64,000 nt of DNA from Desarmillaria ectypa (GCA_030407005.1 JAUDYN010000008.1:1550001-1614000), one strand, 5' to 3'; counted from the first letter of the stretch, positions 35,290 to 47,800 are shown. The notes: generated from the sequence alone by a model not told the origin. Translations and numbers: made by a program.

Positions 35290-35653
35290 TACTGTCGTCG
35301 GTTAGCACGACGGGAAAAGCAGAGATAGGAATGAATGGTAGTGGATGGAAAAGAGGACAGCAAAGAAAGGCCGTTAGGCGCCGCCGCTGCTTTTGCAGAA
35401 GCGCTTATAGTATCCAAAAATGGTGTGTAGTGATCACCACCTATGGCACCTCGGTGGAACACCGGCGAAGGTTCGATAGCTATACTTGATTTTCAAAGCT
35501 GTAGCGCGCTGTGGGCATTATATTATTCACGGCTGAATATGCGAAGAAATACTGAAATAAATAGTTGAGAATATTTAAGTTGAACATGTGCTGTAGCTCC
35601 TTTGCTTGCAACCACCATCTTCCTTGTACTTGCGCTGGCACTGAGCTTGCACC
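35290..35653. promoter_or_regulatory. Bidirectional promoter, cdc37 / TPR-F-box gene
   Basis: The two ATGs face away from each other, so both promoters share this 364-base stretch. It includes an AT-rich part at about 35515-35585. No other gene is visible. Confidence 0.45.
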
Positions 35654-37298
35654 ATGACCACTGCCTGGCAAGCCTATTTCGAAAGCGGCATTGTGCACTT
35701 CAAAAAGTCGAAATACCAAGATGCCGTCCAATTGTTCACGAAGGTACGCATTCAGCTACAGACACAACCGACGCGCTCAAAGCCCCTCCCAGGCCATCGA
35801 CAACGGCGGCGACCAGCAATTTCTCATTTTTGATTCCAGGGCTGCTGCATATGGCAAGCTCAATAATCCAGTGGATGCTCTCCGCGACGCTAAAAAAGTC
35901 ATCGACCTCGCGCCTACACGGTGGCAGGGCTATTTGCGCGCTGCCCACATATTCCATGATATGTGCAAGCTTGACCAGTCCATCAGTATGGCAGACATGG
36001 CCCTTACACGTACCAAGCCAGAAGACGCGAAACGGCGCGCCCAAGTCACTTCTCTGAAGGACGCTGCCCTGGAGCGCAGGCGACGCGTTGCGTATCACCT
36101 CGGCAAGATACCCATCGAGCTCATGGTGGACATTTTCGACCTCGTCGTATCCCACGATGCGACTCTTGTTCTCGCCATCTCGGCAGTGTGCAGATCATGG
36201 CGCGACGTGGCACGCAGTACCCCTACACTGTGGAGCATCCTTGCACTGACAAACCGAAGTCCAGTTCGCAAGACCAAAGTATGGCTTGAACGCTCCAAGG
36301 GTAGGATACGAGAACTCTGTCTTCGCAGACCGCTGCTGAGTGTGCCAGCATGGAAGATGGAGAGCCTACGAGATGGTATGCAATGGGACTACCTGAGAGT
36401 ATGCGGATTTGAGGGCTTCGACCTAGCCTCGCAGCTGGAAATTTGGGGTTTGGGCCATACGGTTCAGCGGTGGGAGGACGTAGAAATTCGTAGTCAACGT
36501 CAACGTCGAGACTCGCTCTTCTGTCCGAAGTCGAACTTGAAGCGCCTTGTCCTTGAGGTTGCGGATTTCGATGCCGGACATATAATCTCACCCCCAACCC
36601 AGCTTTCCACTCTAGCTATTCGGGCGACTCCCCTATTCCACACAGGCGACATTCTTATATCCTTTCTTGCCCAAAATCCAGAACTGGAGACGATAGAGCT
36701 CGATGCACTCTTCCACGGCAGAATCGAGGGTGATGTACCTCCAGTCCGTCTGGAGCGCCTTACCAAGCTCAGCATCGTCTGCCGTCCAGCTGCGTTGAAC
36801 GTTTTTGATCATCTTGTCCTGCCCTCATTACAAGATCTTTCTTTGAAATTATCAAGTCAATCAATTAACCCCATTCTGACGACGCTCTGCAGCCAAAACA
36901 TCACCCGCCTCCACATCGTCTCATGCGTCCTCACGCCGCCACCATTAATAGCACTCCTGAAATCATCTACAGGTCTTGAGACACTCGTGCTCCAGTACCT
37001 TGACAAAATCGCGGACCCCGTTCTCGGTGTTCTAACGACATCATGTCCGTCTCTCCAATACGTTGACTTGTCACAGTGCCCTGACGTGCGCACTGGGCCT
37101 TTGTCACGTATCGTGAAAGCACGCCAATCGCTTAGTGAAGGTGCGACGGATGGAAAAGCGACATTCGCCCCGATTCACACCCTCATAGTCGATGGGTGCC
37201 CTCTAATCGATGCAGAATACCTACCGTGGTTCAGGCAGCGCGTGAAGAACTTCAGTTGTGTATACCTGACGAAGAAGGCTGCTAGCTGGAAGCGCTGA
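35654..37298 (+). CDS. TPR plus F-box plus LRR protein (Dia2/Pof3-like)
   Basis: The exons are 35654-35743 and 35793-37298 (531 residues). Residues 1-105 form TPR-like helices (WQAYFESGIVHFKKSKYQDA, SRAAAYGKLNNPVDALRDAK, RWQGYLRAAHIFHDM). An F-box follows at about residues 145-190 (LGKIPIELMVDIFDLVV, AVCRSWRDVARSTPTLWS), then leucine-rich repeats to the C-terminus (LKRLVLEV, LETIELD, LQDLSLKL, LQYVDLSQCP). The TPR, F-box, LRR order is that of yeast Dia2 and S. pombe Pof3, substrate receptors of SCF ubiquitin ligases acting at replication forks and chromatin. Orthology is probable rather than shown, because Agaricomycetes carry many F-box paralogues, some with TPRs. Confidence 0.82.
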
Positions 37299-37487
37299 AT
37301 ATGTATTGCTAGTGGAGATTGTGTACTTGCAACTTCGGACACCTGTTAAGGAAACGATAGGTGGAACTTGGAGGCAAAAGGCCCTACTTTAATGACTGTG
37401 AGATGGACCTTTGGCAGCATTGAGTATCCTCACAATATATCATCAGAGAAAGATGGTAGATCTTCCAGCTGTCCCATCCGACGCACA

Positions 37488-37991
37488 TCAAGATAGTTCG
37501 CTCACCGCATAGATCCAGACACATGGTGGATGTACTTTAAGTGTTGCATTAAACTGCTTGACTAGGTCACCTTTAGTCAATCCTTGAGATGCATCATAAC
37601 GATCTCGGTCATTGGCGCAGTCAGAGTTCTGATAGAGTCCAGGCCGATCTGAAAATAGTACGTTTGAATAGTCTTTTCTTACGGCAGGTTCAAAGGAGGT
37701 GGCAATGTTGTAGCTTTGCGTAAGCTTACATGTTTCCCAGATTAAATGAAATTTAATGTGATAGGCTGTCAACATACTTTCACCTCGCGCACCAATGGTG
37801 ATGTAAACCAACGGTGGCACGTTCAATCTGAACGCCATCTAAGATGTTAAGTACAATCTTGAGCCCACGAACTGATATGTTATCACTAGGACTCATCAGG
37901 TGCACCCAAATTGGGACTTGATAAGAAACTGACGATCAGGATCATCTTGCACAACAACCGAGAAAGCGTTAAGATGAACTGGCATAACGTT
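37488..37991 (-). CDS. Possible small gene, unrecognised
   Basis: A minus-strand stretch has a TATA-like ttatatact at about 38055-38063 and ATGs near 37983 and 37954. Segments could join through short introns: a hydrophobic MILIVSFLSSPNL, a middle part SYNIATSFEPA, then DRPGLYQNSDCANDRDRYDA and LTKGDLVKQFNATLKVHPPC. The hydrophobic start would suit a small secreted protein. Phases of the middle exons are not settled and I do not recognise the product. It could also be non-coding. Confidence 0.25.
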
Positions 37992-38104
37992 CTGGCAGAC
38001 GTCGCTTAGGAAGTTTCACAAAGTTCTTGAAAGATGAAGTAAAAGGGGTGAGAGTATATAACCATGATTAGAGTCCAAGAGCGACGAACGAGTATCAAAT
38101 GGCG

Positions 38105-38853
38105 CTACGTTCCATCTCCTCTTCGTAGCCGGTTGAATTTGGGTAACATTTCTCTCAAATATTCTGCATGTTTTCTCCTCAAATCAATTTCCTGCACTTT
38201 ACCTCTTCCGCTCCACTTTTTCCGGTCGGCTGCTGGGCCATAAACGACGGTGTAATCCTCCAGGACTTCATCTTCGGTGGGCACGAGGAGACAGCCTGCA
38301 CCAATAGCACAAAATGAGGATATTCGGATAGTATGATGAACTCTGGAGCGTGTTGAAATGGTGTTGAAGTCGCCTATTGATGGGCATTCGATGCCTAGAT
38401 GGTATAGGAACGGTCTGTTTCCTGGTAAAGTGGCGGCATACGTACGGCAGCCAATCTCAAACAGGTTATCATCCCCGATACGCATGACTTCTTTTCGTCT
38501 ACGCACAGTTATTAAATGTGATGAAGAAGAAGAGACGAGCAAACACGACGTACCGGTTTACGATGATGGCACTTTCTTCAATGATACAACCTGACCCAAT
38601 AACAATAGGCCCAGCGATAGCAAATATGGTAGCTTTCGGATGCACGATAGTTCCTATTTTCATGGGAATTGATGCAAAAGATCATCTTGTTAAAAGAACA
38701 AACCCACCAAATCCAATTGTAATGTCTCCTCTAAGCTCAACATCCTGGCAAACCACAGCTTTGGAGTGTATAGTAAACTTGTCCCGTCTGTATGAATAGA
38801 TCCAATAAATATCCTTTCGAGTTTTCGTGAAATAATACTGACATTGGTGCCAT
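38105..38853 (-). CDS. DCTN6: Dynactin subunit 6 (p27, left-handed beta-helix)
   Basis: The exons 38853-38843 (11 bases), 38787-38708, 38653-38554, 38498-38446 and 38394-38105 give 177 residues. The start reads MAP, then [20 protein letters not shown], and the hexapeptide repeats of the beta-helix follow: [80 protein letters not shown]. The C-terminal helix ends [14 protein letters not shown]. With p25 and Arp11 it forms the pointed-end complex of dynactin, the dynein activator, in the cytoplasm. All exons join in phase. The tiny first exon is needed because no other ATG fits. Confidence 0.9.
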
Positions 38854-40003
38854 GGGAAAGAAAGAAAGGCAAGGTCGTGCTGGCTATGAAATAACGCGGA
38901 TTCATATCTCACGTGACATCCTTTGTCGCGTCGCGTACCTTGGACTGGGCACCGGCAACTCCCTGCTCCGAGCGTTACTAAAAATGGACCGAAATACCGG
39001 AGTTTTATGGATGCACCTACTATGGGTCGAAGAAGCAAGATTCGGCTCTACTTATGCAGGAACAATTTACTCGGAATGAAATTCTCTTCGGGGCGCTTTC
39101 CTTGATTTACATCATCTTCCTCAATTTCTGTGAAAGTTATCATGATTCCACGATAGATTTTCACCTCTGTCTCGAAGAATACACGTATTATATTTAGGAA
39201 AGACATCTCTGCAATTTTTTGGAGTAACCTTCGCTCTGTGGAAACCCATACACGGTGCACAAGTTAAAGGTACAGATATGCACAAACAGTCACATCGCAC
39301 CAAGGCCCACAGTGTTTAATTGTTACAAAATACACTGCTTAAGGTGGGAATGAATGGAAGTTGTTGTACAGACACTTTGAGACAATCGGGTCAAAGAGAT
39401 ATGACAAAATATACAGTAATCTGTTCTCTGGGCTATGACAGAGAGTGACAGTAGCTGCAAACAAACTATGTATATTAACAATAATAGGTAATTATCATAA
39501 TGACTATGATTCTGTATGACATTATTTAACATAGAAATATGAAGCATACACTTTACAGGTCCTTGGAGAAGAGTACGGAGGGCCATAGACGAATGCGGAA
39601 GTGCTTCGCCGCCGCAAGGCCCAAAAAGGAGCCTAATCAGCTCACGGTCGAGATCCGGGAGTTGCCGATATCCACTTTGACTCACTTTCGGACATTTTCC
39701 AAATTCAGACTCTTAGAAGTCCGATGAACCAAGGTTGTTTCCATCCCTGATGTCGTTTTTGGTCTTTATCCGAGAAGGGAAATTCTGACACATCCAATTT
39801 TTCTAACGGGGAAAAACTGAGCAGCTGCAAGGAGAATGAACTGCTAGTAAATCATCCGGTGCAGACCACAGTACCATACTACAAGGAAATCGGAGATGGA
39901 AGCATCCATGCCGTTCAGCCTCTTGCTTCTTGATCGCCGGATATCCGAATTTCTATTATACAAAGATAACAATCTTCTAGTTCCCCGTTCACAATTCCGT
40001 CCT
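38854..40003. other. Intergenic region of 1.15 kb
   Basis: I see no supported gene. A 120-codon minus-strand frame at 39323-39685 starts with a stretch that could be coding (RQLPDLDRELIRLLFG) but turns into low-quality hydrophobic sequence. AT-rich sequence lies at 39460-39540. Confidence 0.35.
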
Positions 40004-40791
40004 TTAGATTTCCTTCAAAAATTTGACGTGACCATAGCCAACAAGGTCAACGGCGCTGAACATTACAGCCCCTTTAGCCTGGTAATTTTCATCGGCTATA
40101 GCAGCTTTATGGACCTATCGCCGAATCGGATGTTAGGAAGCAAGAGCTACAACACGTGCCAGACGTAGTACGTGCCTCGACGGATTCCCATCCGACGGTC
40201 AGAACATAGGTTCCTTCGTTCTCAATACTCGGACCCAGTGCCTCCGCGCGGTGACCCTCCATGGACTTTAGGGTTGGCTGGAAGACCTCTAACCAAAGCT
40301 TAAGAACGTCGCCGTTTGCTTTTCCTTCCTTCCGCTTGAAGATCGCGATCTCGGTGGCTGGGGCAGACACAACGTCCTCGAGAAGGTCGATATAGGTGAT
40401 ATGTTGGATATCGAGCCCTGCTCCGGGAGCGAGAACGTGTTTTCCAAGTAAAGAGATAACCTCCTTGTACGACTCGGCTTCCATCATAGCCTTATGTTTT
40501 TCAACTGACACCCAGCCTAATAAGCGACATGTAAAGATCATTGATGATCACCGCTCGATGAAAGAGACCTTACCAAGGAATAAATAACCGAGCTTGTCGT
40601 CCTCAACCTGGAGGCCATGCTGGAAGCTGATCTTGTTGAAAGGGGGAGAAGGGGGAGGGGGGGGTGTGCGATGCTCACCTGAGCAAACCCTCGACGGTTT
40701 TAATCCATTCCACCACTGGCTTTATGGACTCAGCCGGATTAGCTTTGTAGGCATCGGAGGCAGAGAAGATAATGAGCTCGAAGTCTGGCAT
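40004..40791 (-). CDS. Dimeric alpha/beta-barrel (ABM-like) protein, paralogue 1
   Basis: The exons 40791-40679, 40626-40574, 40516-40172 and 40104-40004 give 203 residues. The start is MPDFELIIFSASDAYKAN. The two-repeat pattern is visible: LGYLFLGWVSVEKHKAMMEA with SYKEVISLLG, and later YVLTVGWESVE with NYQAKGAVMFSAVDLVGYGH. The GW-S-x-E-x-H motif is characteristic of ferredoxin-like barrels of the antibiotic-biosynthesis-monooxygenase/stress-responsive type. Such proteins are small cytosolic enzymes or binding proteins; substrate and role are unknown. The last intron (phase 1, gtacta donor at 40171) is the weakest call. The next gene upstream on the same strand looks like a relative. Confidence 0.72.
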
Positions 40792-41344
40792 TGCGAACTA
40801 GAGATAATGATGGTACAATGTTGACGGAACGCCGCATCGTGAATCACGAGAGGCTAACCGGGGTGAAAGGTAACTTTTCACCCGGCTATTTTTGGCTCGG
40901 ATGTCGTGCTCACAATCGAACATCCTTCGAGTCAATTGAAGAGCATACGAAGGGAAGCATTCAGACTCGGAGTCAAAGGATAAAAACCAGGCCCAAAACG
41001 AAACATCTGTTTACGGCAAATCTGTTTCTTTTGGATTTCTGGAGAACAGACGAAACAGAATGTCGTTCTAATGTCCTGCATTAATTGTCTAGAACCGTCC
41101 ATGAAGGGTAATTTGAGCATTGGAGCCCTCTCTATTGGCTATACGTACAACCGAAAGATCTATCCGTTACAACAATGCATGGCAGATCTGGTGGGGAGCA
41201 GAGGAACAAGGCAGGTCACAGTATGCATTGGTGCGTACGTCGACTGACTCAGGGAGACATAAGGGAGAGAGAAAAGAACACATATATAGGGAATATTCTA
41301 CCCCAAAACTTAGAGAAACATTGCACCGGGTCAAAAATTCCTCC
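40792..41344. other. Intergenic region between the two ABM-like paralogues
   Basis: This is 553 bases holding the promoter of paralogue 1 and the 3' end of paralogue 2. A TATA-like tatata at 41283-41288 is not positioned for either gene. No gene is visible. Confidence 0.35.
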
Positions 41345-42332
41345 TCAGTGAATATAGACCGAGTACCTCGTCAATCTTACATGCCTCGTCTCCACGTAAC
41401 CCAAGTCCTCGACAGATCTGTAATGTTCTTGGTACGCGGATGTATATCTCGAATCCTGATGCGCCTAGGTACATGGAAAAATAAATCAGAACACATTCAG
41501 CGCGCGCGTAAACGTCTTACCCGGAGGCCATCCCATCCGATCATGACGATAAACTCTTTTCCATCTTCGGACAGAATGTTTGACTGGAACCAGTGATCTC
41601 GGTATCCGGGGCACCTCCGAACGCTGCTCGACCATGCCGCCGTGCTTTCAATGAGCCTCCTCGAGTCCCCCCTTCTCTGCTTAACAACAGAGAAAGAAAC
41701 GGCCGGTGCGGATAGAACGCCCCAGAGGTACGTGTCTGCCTCGAGCCAATACTCTTTCTTGATAGTGTTTCGTCTGACAGCCATCCTAAGGACGCTGTGG
41801 TAGTCGCTGGTTCGCAAGGCCGCCTCGGGATCGGGCCATGCTACGCGTTACCTATTAATGATACCAGCTAGAGGACAGGAAGTGATGACGCACCGATCAC
41901 AATAAATCCACGGTTGGCGTTCTCGAGTTCTGTACCATAATGAAGACTATGAAGCGACTTTTAGAGAAACAGGCGCCGTGAGAAATCTTACACCTACACG
42001 TCGAGCCAGCTACTGCCATTACTTCTCAAAGTAGAAGCGAGTGGCCCAAGTGCAGCCTTCGGATCGGCCAAGTATTCGTTGGAGGCTTCGAACGAAGTGA
42101 TCTGAAAATAGACGTGGATATCTCTGTTGTATATCTCCGTCGGATCCCCGTCGTCTAAGCTTCCATTACTGGATGAGTGGGAATGATTATAGGAAGGCTG
42201 CATCGAAGCTTGCCCGGGAGGAGAGTGCATTGGCGCGTGGCTCATTTGCTGCTGCTGCGAGGGAAGCCTTCCTGGTGTAGACGACCGCGATGCACCAGTC
42301 GTTGTATAATAGTTTGTAGGTCGTCGGGACAT
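41345..42332 (-). CDS. Dimeric alpha/beta-barrel (ABM-like) protein, paralogue 2
   Basis: The inferred exons are 42332-42023, 41929-41894, 41840-41521 and 41464-41345, about 261 residues. The N-terminus (MSRRPTNYYTTT, then Gln/Ser/His-rich sequence) is a disordered extension absent from paralogue 1. EIYNRDIHVYFQITSFEASN, NANRGFIVIAWPDPEAALR with DYHSVL, FIVMIGWDGLRAHQDSRY and a final GYVETRHVRL repeat the strand-helix pattern of the neighbour. The first junction is unsettled: the donor at 42022 keeps the frame but drops a segment (SNGSSWLDV) that looks like real protein. A start upstream of 42332 is also possible. The function is unknown; similarity to paralogue 1 is in layout and motifs, not high identity. 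Confidence 0.6.
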
Positions 42333-43516
42333 GTCTGTGTTTGTGGGTCCGATGATGGTAGTGGAGCTTGAATGACCACGCCTTATATCCCGAAATATAA
42401 ACACAAGGTCACTTTGGGATAAATCTACTTTGACGTCCTGTGATTTACGAAAAAACAGCTTCACAAAAGGACAACAAAGAGATTTGGTAGATGCCCACAG
42501 TCAGCTGAATGGAAAACGCCGGTCGCCTGCAACGCCTGTATTGTGAAGTCGAGCTGTTCACAATGGGATCAGAGGGTATCTCCAGGGCTTGGAACTCGGA
42601 AATTAAGGGCGAAATGATGGCAGCATGACATTGTATTTGCCATCATGAGGCTATAGAGATTTTCTGGCCCCGCTATTGAAACACTAAGAGATCTGGATTT
42701 TAGAGCTTTGTTTTTGAAACTTGTCATTCAGTTCTTCATCCACGCCACCGGCGGACTTAGTGCTAGACTAGATGTGAAGAACATGAGAAAGGAAGGCTTA
42801 GAGGCATGTTTTATGCGTGTTCATGTTCCTACGCGGTAGCTATCACGATTGTGAGAATATCTGCTGAAGTGGGCGCCTGTTAGGCCACAGATACGTGCGC
42901 CGAAGGTGCGGCTGCCTTCAAATCATTGCCACCAAAACAATAATGAGTATACTTATGGAGAATGATCCATGTGATCAGGTTCACTCACCTACTGCATCTA
43001 CCAACGATGTGGAAATTCTAATTTCGCGCATCCTCTGGTTTGTAACTGCACTGACTTCATAGTAACCGGTGAAGGGTCCTGAGGTGAGGATGAGAACGTT
43101 TCGGCCAACTTTTTGATCCATACTTAATAAGCGATTCCGGGACTAAGTACACTGCTGGCGCGCGATCCTTGGACCGCTTACCAGCGAAATAGCCGTCTGT
43201 CAGTATAGGGGTTTCTGTCAGCTGTGAGTAGAAATCAGTAAAATTCCAATAAACATGAAATAAAGCAATGGGAAAAAAGCTCCCAGCTGGACAACGACTT
43301 GAACAAGGAGTCAAAATCGGAGCGTTATTTTTTTTTTCCCATAATGGTTGAATATTTGAATTTCCGCAAGTTTTGACGTGCGACCAGCAATGACATCATT
43401 GCGCTGATGCGCGCTAAAAATATCTTGCCTTTGCCGCTCATGCCCGTCATCGTCTGCATACAAATACCCGTAAACTGGATGTATTTAACTCCTCTGTTTG
43501 TTATCTTTCACTCACA
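42333..43516. other. Intergenic region of 1.18 kb, divergent
   Basis: It lies between an ABM-like gene (-) and the phosphate carrier (+). No supported gene is present. A T-run at 43327-43337 and a TATA-like atttaact at about 43482 lie before the carrier. Confidence 0.35.
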
Positions 43517-44784
43517 ATGTCGTCCGTCAACCCTCTTGGGCTACCCCAATTTTTGTCGAAAGACTACAGCTCCTTCTTTCTTGCAGGCGCTTTGTGTTGC
43601 ACGTAAGTGAAAAATTGCCTTGTCTTTGGTTCAAAAAAAAAAAAAAACACTCTGATGAAGTAGAAAAATAGGATAAGTCATGGCGCAATGACCCGCAAGT
43701 TTGTTGGACTGTTGTATCTGTCATGCACTAATTGTTGACTAAGCCATCGACGTCGTGAAAACTCGAATCCAGATCGACCCATCCTACAAGGGCTTGGGAT
43801 TCGTGTCCGGAACACGCTATGCCATCGCGAAGGAAGGGGCATCTACCCTTCTCACTGGATTTGGTCCAACAGTCCTTGGTTATCTCGCACAAGGCGGGGC
43901 GAAATTTGCTGGGTATGAATTTTGGAAACTCACCCTCGTCAAGTTTTCCGGAGATCAAGAGACGGCGGTAAGATATCGCACTGCAATATATTTGGGTGCT
44001 GCAGGTGTTGCCGAGTGAGATTTTTTTTTGCTTCTTTTCTGCGCAGCTTTTGTCATGAATTTGTATCAGATTTTTTGCCGACATCCTTCTGACACCCCTG
44101 GAAGCGACTCGAATCCGTATGGTATCGGAACGAGGATATGCCACTGGTCTTGTCAGCGGATTTACGCGCTTGGCTCGGGAAGGTGGCGTGTCCCAGCTTT
44201 ATGCTGGTTTCCTTCCTATCCTCTGCAAGTGAGTACGTCACTGGGCCAGTCTTTTCACGCAATATTGATGGATGCAGACAAATCCCATACGCTATCGGCC
44301 AGTTTACCGTGAATGAGTTTTGTCACGAGCTAGCATACCGGAATATGTCTGAAGAGATGAAGCGTTCCTTGCCCGACACCTACAAATTCGGGATTTCTCT
44401 TGGTAGTGGCATTACCGCTGGGTTTGCTGCCGCCATTCTTAGTCATGTAAGTTTTCTGCCCTCTACTACAAATATGTTTGATTATAATGAGATCGTAGCC
44501 GGCCGATACTCTCCTAAGCCAAATCAACAAGGGGCACGGTCCTACAGGCTCGATGACGCATCGTTTGGCAGTGTTGGCTCGAGAAGCTGGGTTCAAAGGC
44601 CTGTTTTCAGGTTTGGGACCCAGGATGATCATGACTGCTGGACTAGTCTCTTCGCAGTTCCTCATGTACGGAGGAATCAAGAGTGGTAAGTCTGCTTCAA
44701 ACCTTCAACTTTGACATATGTTTACTACTTACTCTCTCTGTAGCTTTGGGCGCACCTGCTGGCGTAGAAATCCACAAGGCATGA
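43517..44784 (+). CDS. Mitochondrial phosphate carrier (Pic2/Mir1 type)
   Basis: The exons 43517-43602, 43678-43694 (17 bases), 43744-44014, 44070-44228, 44278-44446, 44499-44685 and 44744-44784 give 309 residues. The three mitochondrial-carrier repeats are complete: HGAMTPIDVVKTRIQIDP, LLTPLEATRIRMVSERGY and ILSHPADTLLSQINKGHG, each with the P-x-D/E-x-x motif. The first includes the phosphate-carrier form TPIDVVKTRIQ. Repeat ends show GFGPTVLGYLAQGGAKFAGY and GFLPILCKQIPYAIGQFTV. The protein imports phosphate with protons (and in yeast Pic2 also copper) across the inner membrane. The motif in repeat 1 is split by an intron with a GC donor (gcaagt at 43695), and intron 1 carries a 15-base A-run. 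The 3' end is only 95 bases from the convergent msh5 gene. Confidence 0.93.
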
Positions 44785-44879
44785 TAGGTTCCCCCCTTTC
44801 TCTTGCCATCAGTTAGATCCCATCCACTACATCACGAATATAGTCCAGTAGAAAGTATAGAGGATGTTACTAGTTATTA

Positions 44880-47800
44880 TTATTCTTCGTCCGTCGGTTT
44901 CCCGAGTATTTCTGCCAATCGCGTTTTGACATTGCCGTCTTCACTCTCGAGATCCCACGCAAGAAATCTGCGACAGACTGCCTCAGCGTCTTCAAGATCT
45001 TCACGTTCTTCCTCTGTCATTTCTTCGTCGAGTAGTCTACCTAGCTCGTGGTTCGATATCATTTCGCTGGAATGGCTGTTAACATTGACGTTTCATCTAC
45101 AGATAGGCCCACGAATACCTCACGTACTGCGCCCTCTCAACAACCCGGCTAGGTAACCCAAAAATCTCAGCGCACTTGGCGGCGTGGGATATCAACGAAA
45201 GGCCTTCCGCCACTCTGAAATCCAATCAGTCTCACAACGAGGAGCGCAAGAAGCAGACGTTACCTATAGAGGTATGTGATTTTCTCCCCAGGGTTGACCT
45301 GACGGTCTATACCACTTCGATTCCACTGCGGCTTAGTAGAAGGTGTTGACTCGCGTGATTCGAGGATAGTTCCAGTGCTCGACGTGAAGAGCACTTGCAT
45401 ATGGAGAAAAGTAATGGGCGTCGAATCCGGATCAAGGAGTTCTTCTCTGAATACATCATGGAAATGGGTTGCTGCGAGGACTTTTGGACAGTTTGCTCCA
45501 CGGTCCATGAGGTGTCTGAGTACGCCGCATAGAAGCCCAGCGCCGTCTAGTTACCCAGCGAGCCCATCAGTCAGAGAACATAGAACAAATGGTTGAGTGG
45601 GCGAAAGAAAGAAAGTACGAGCCTGTAGAAAGTGTGCCCTTTCCAAATTCGTCCAAGAGAATCAGCGATCGAGCAGTCGAGTTTCGCAGAGCCAGAGAAA
45701 CTTGATTCAAGTCAATCATAAACGCGGATTGCACCTAGGAACCAAGGGCGTAGATGATAACCGTCCGGGAGGAAACAAAAGCCATAGTTACTTTGGACAC
45801 CGATTCTCTAGTCGATATCCGAGTAAAAACTATCTCGCATGAGGTGTCAGCAATTTGACAGGACAGGACCATGCATTACTCTTGTCAACGACTCCAAGTG
45901 TGGCGGAGTCTGCAGGAACGAAGCTGTGCCACGAATGAGCTTCGAGAAACATGTAATGGTCTGTATAAGTTACCATCCTATCTAATGATATGATTCTCTG
46001 TTAGCCACGAAACATGATGCATTTATAAAGGTAAAACTGGACCTGGGCCATGAATTGAATTATCGCAATCTGTGCATGCGAGGTTTGAGCGAATTACTTT
46101 CCGAACTACAAATGGGGGACGAACTTGCTTCAAGAAAACGCTCTAGGAATAGAGTTAAAGTATTCCACGCCCGACAAGCGGGTACACACCTTTCCACAAG
46201 CATTCGCACCTGTACAAAGTACGATGCTATTCCATTTCCTATCGCTGGAACGTGTACTATCCGAGAGGTGGTCAGAAGGATCATAAAACCCCCCGGTTAA
46301 TTGGGCATCGTTTGGAACGAAAGTGTCAACAACTTGTTCTTGCAAAGGGTGTCTGTTTACGTCTATTTGAGCCTCTTTGCCAGGAACAAGCAACTGGCCT
46401 ACCTTCCCTGCTTAATGTCGATGATATTCCGATCGACCATGGTCGGTCTCCGGTATCCATATAATCTAGAAGCATCTGCGAATGCGAGCAGGCAGTCAAG
46501 TTCAGCACAAATGTCACATGCATGCATCATGATATCATAATGGACCAAGATTTCTTCGAGGAGGGACTGTATAATTTCAATTTCCCGATCCACAATGAGG
46601 GAGTGTAGGTCGCCAATGTGCGCATCCATATCTGGAGTAACTCGTGTTAACAGAGACGACATTTTCCCAACGGTTCTTACCGTGCATCTCTTGAGATTTG
46701 AAATAAACGTGGGACCTGAGTTGAAACGAGGAAAGGGTCGATAGGTGGATAATTCACAAACAATTAAACGCACTCGGACGAGAACTAAAAAGGGAATTCA
46801 GAGTATGTTGTGCGACAGCTAGAGAAGTTGCAACAAATGTTATGTACCTGGAACGTCCACCCATCGATAACGGTGATTCCAGCCTCCGTCTGCCACTCTT
46901 TTAGCATCGGTATACATACGAGGAAACCTGAAGGGATAATGTTAGGACGAGCTTGGGATTAGATTGAAAGATACGTATACCGAGTTGGGGAAAATAAACT
47001 ATGTTTAGGGACGGTGCATAATCAGCTGGCACTAGCTGGCACATTTGCTGCGCTACCTTTGACTATTAATCGACGATGCCTTAGTAAGGATCCGTGTGAT
47101 TGGAGCAGCACCTACCAGCACAGAGTCAATTCCATAATACACAAGTTTTCGGTTATCCAATTCTTCGTCAATAAGGGGCCTGACGCAAACACGGCCAGCC
47201 TGAGATGACTCCTCCCAATCGACCTGAACAAGCATTTTCAGCAGTGCGTTCATACAAGGTTGACAGCATCTACTGTACAGTCTCATTTATCCTGTTCCCT
47301 ACGTCACGAAAACAGGCGACGTCCAAGACGTTAAAAAGCTTAATGGGGAGGACTTCACTTGTGTAAATCGCAAGGCACACAAGAAATGGTCACCTTTTTA
47401 ACGATGTCGACATGACTTGCTGCATGTAACTCAGTCAAGACATCTTTGAGCATCGCGCAATGAAACGTAAACTATACACTAATGTTCAGACCAATGGACA
47501 ATAAGATTCACGACCCTCGTACCTTCACAAGACCCTGCCACTCGGAAAATTTACCCCGACCATCTTTCAAAATCCCGAGCATACGCGGCACGTTTTTAAT
47601 ACCCTTCAAATGACCATGTAACGAGCTTGTTGACCCCACATTTTCAAGCCTCATAAAACATTCCACAGCATCGTGGCGTGATCCGATGACAGAGAGGGAA
47701 AGCGACGGCCTTAACAGCCAAGTTCGCAGAAGTGCTCGTCCCAGCGTTGTCCTCGTTGTATCAAGAATGCCTAGTAGGGAATTTAGTCAGGAATAGTAGA

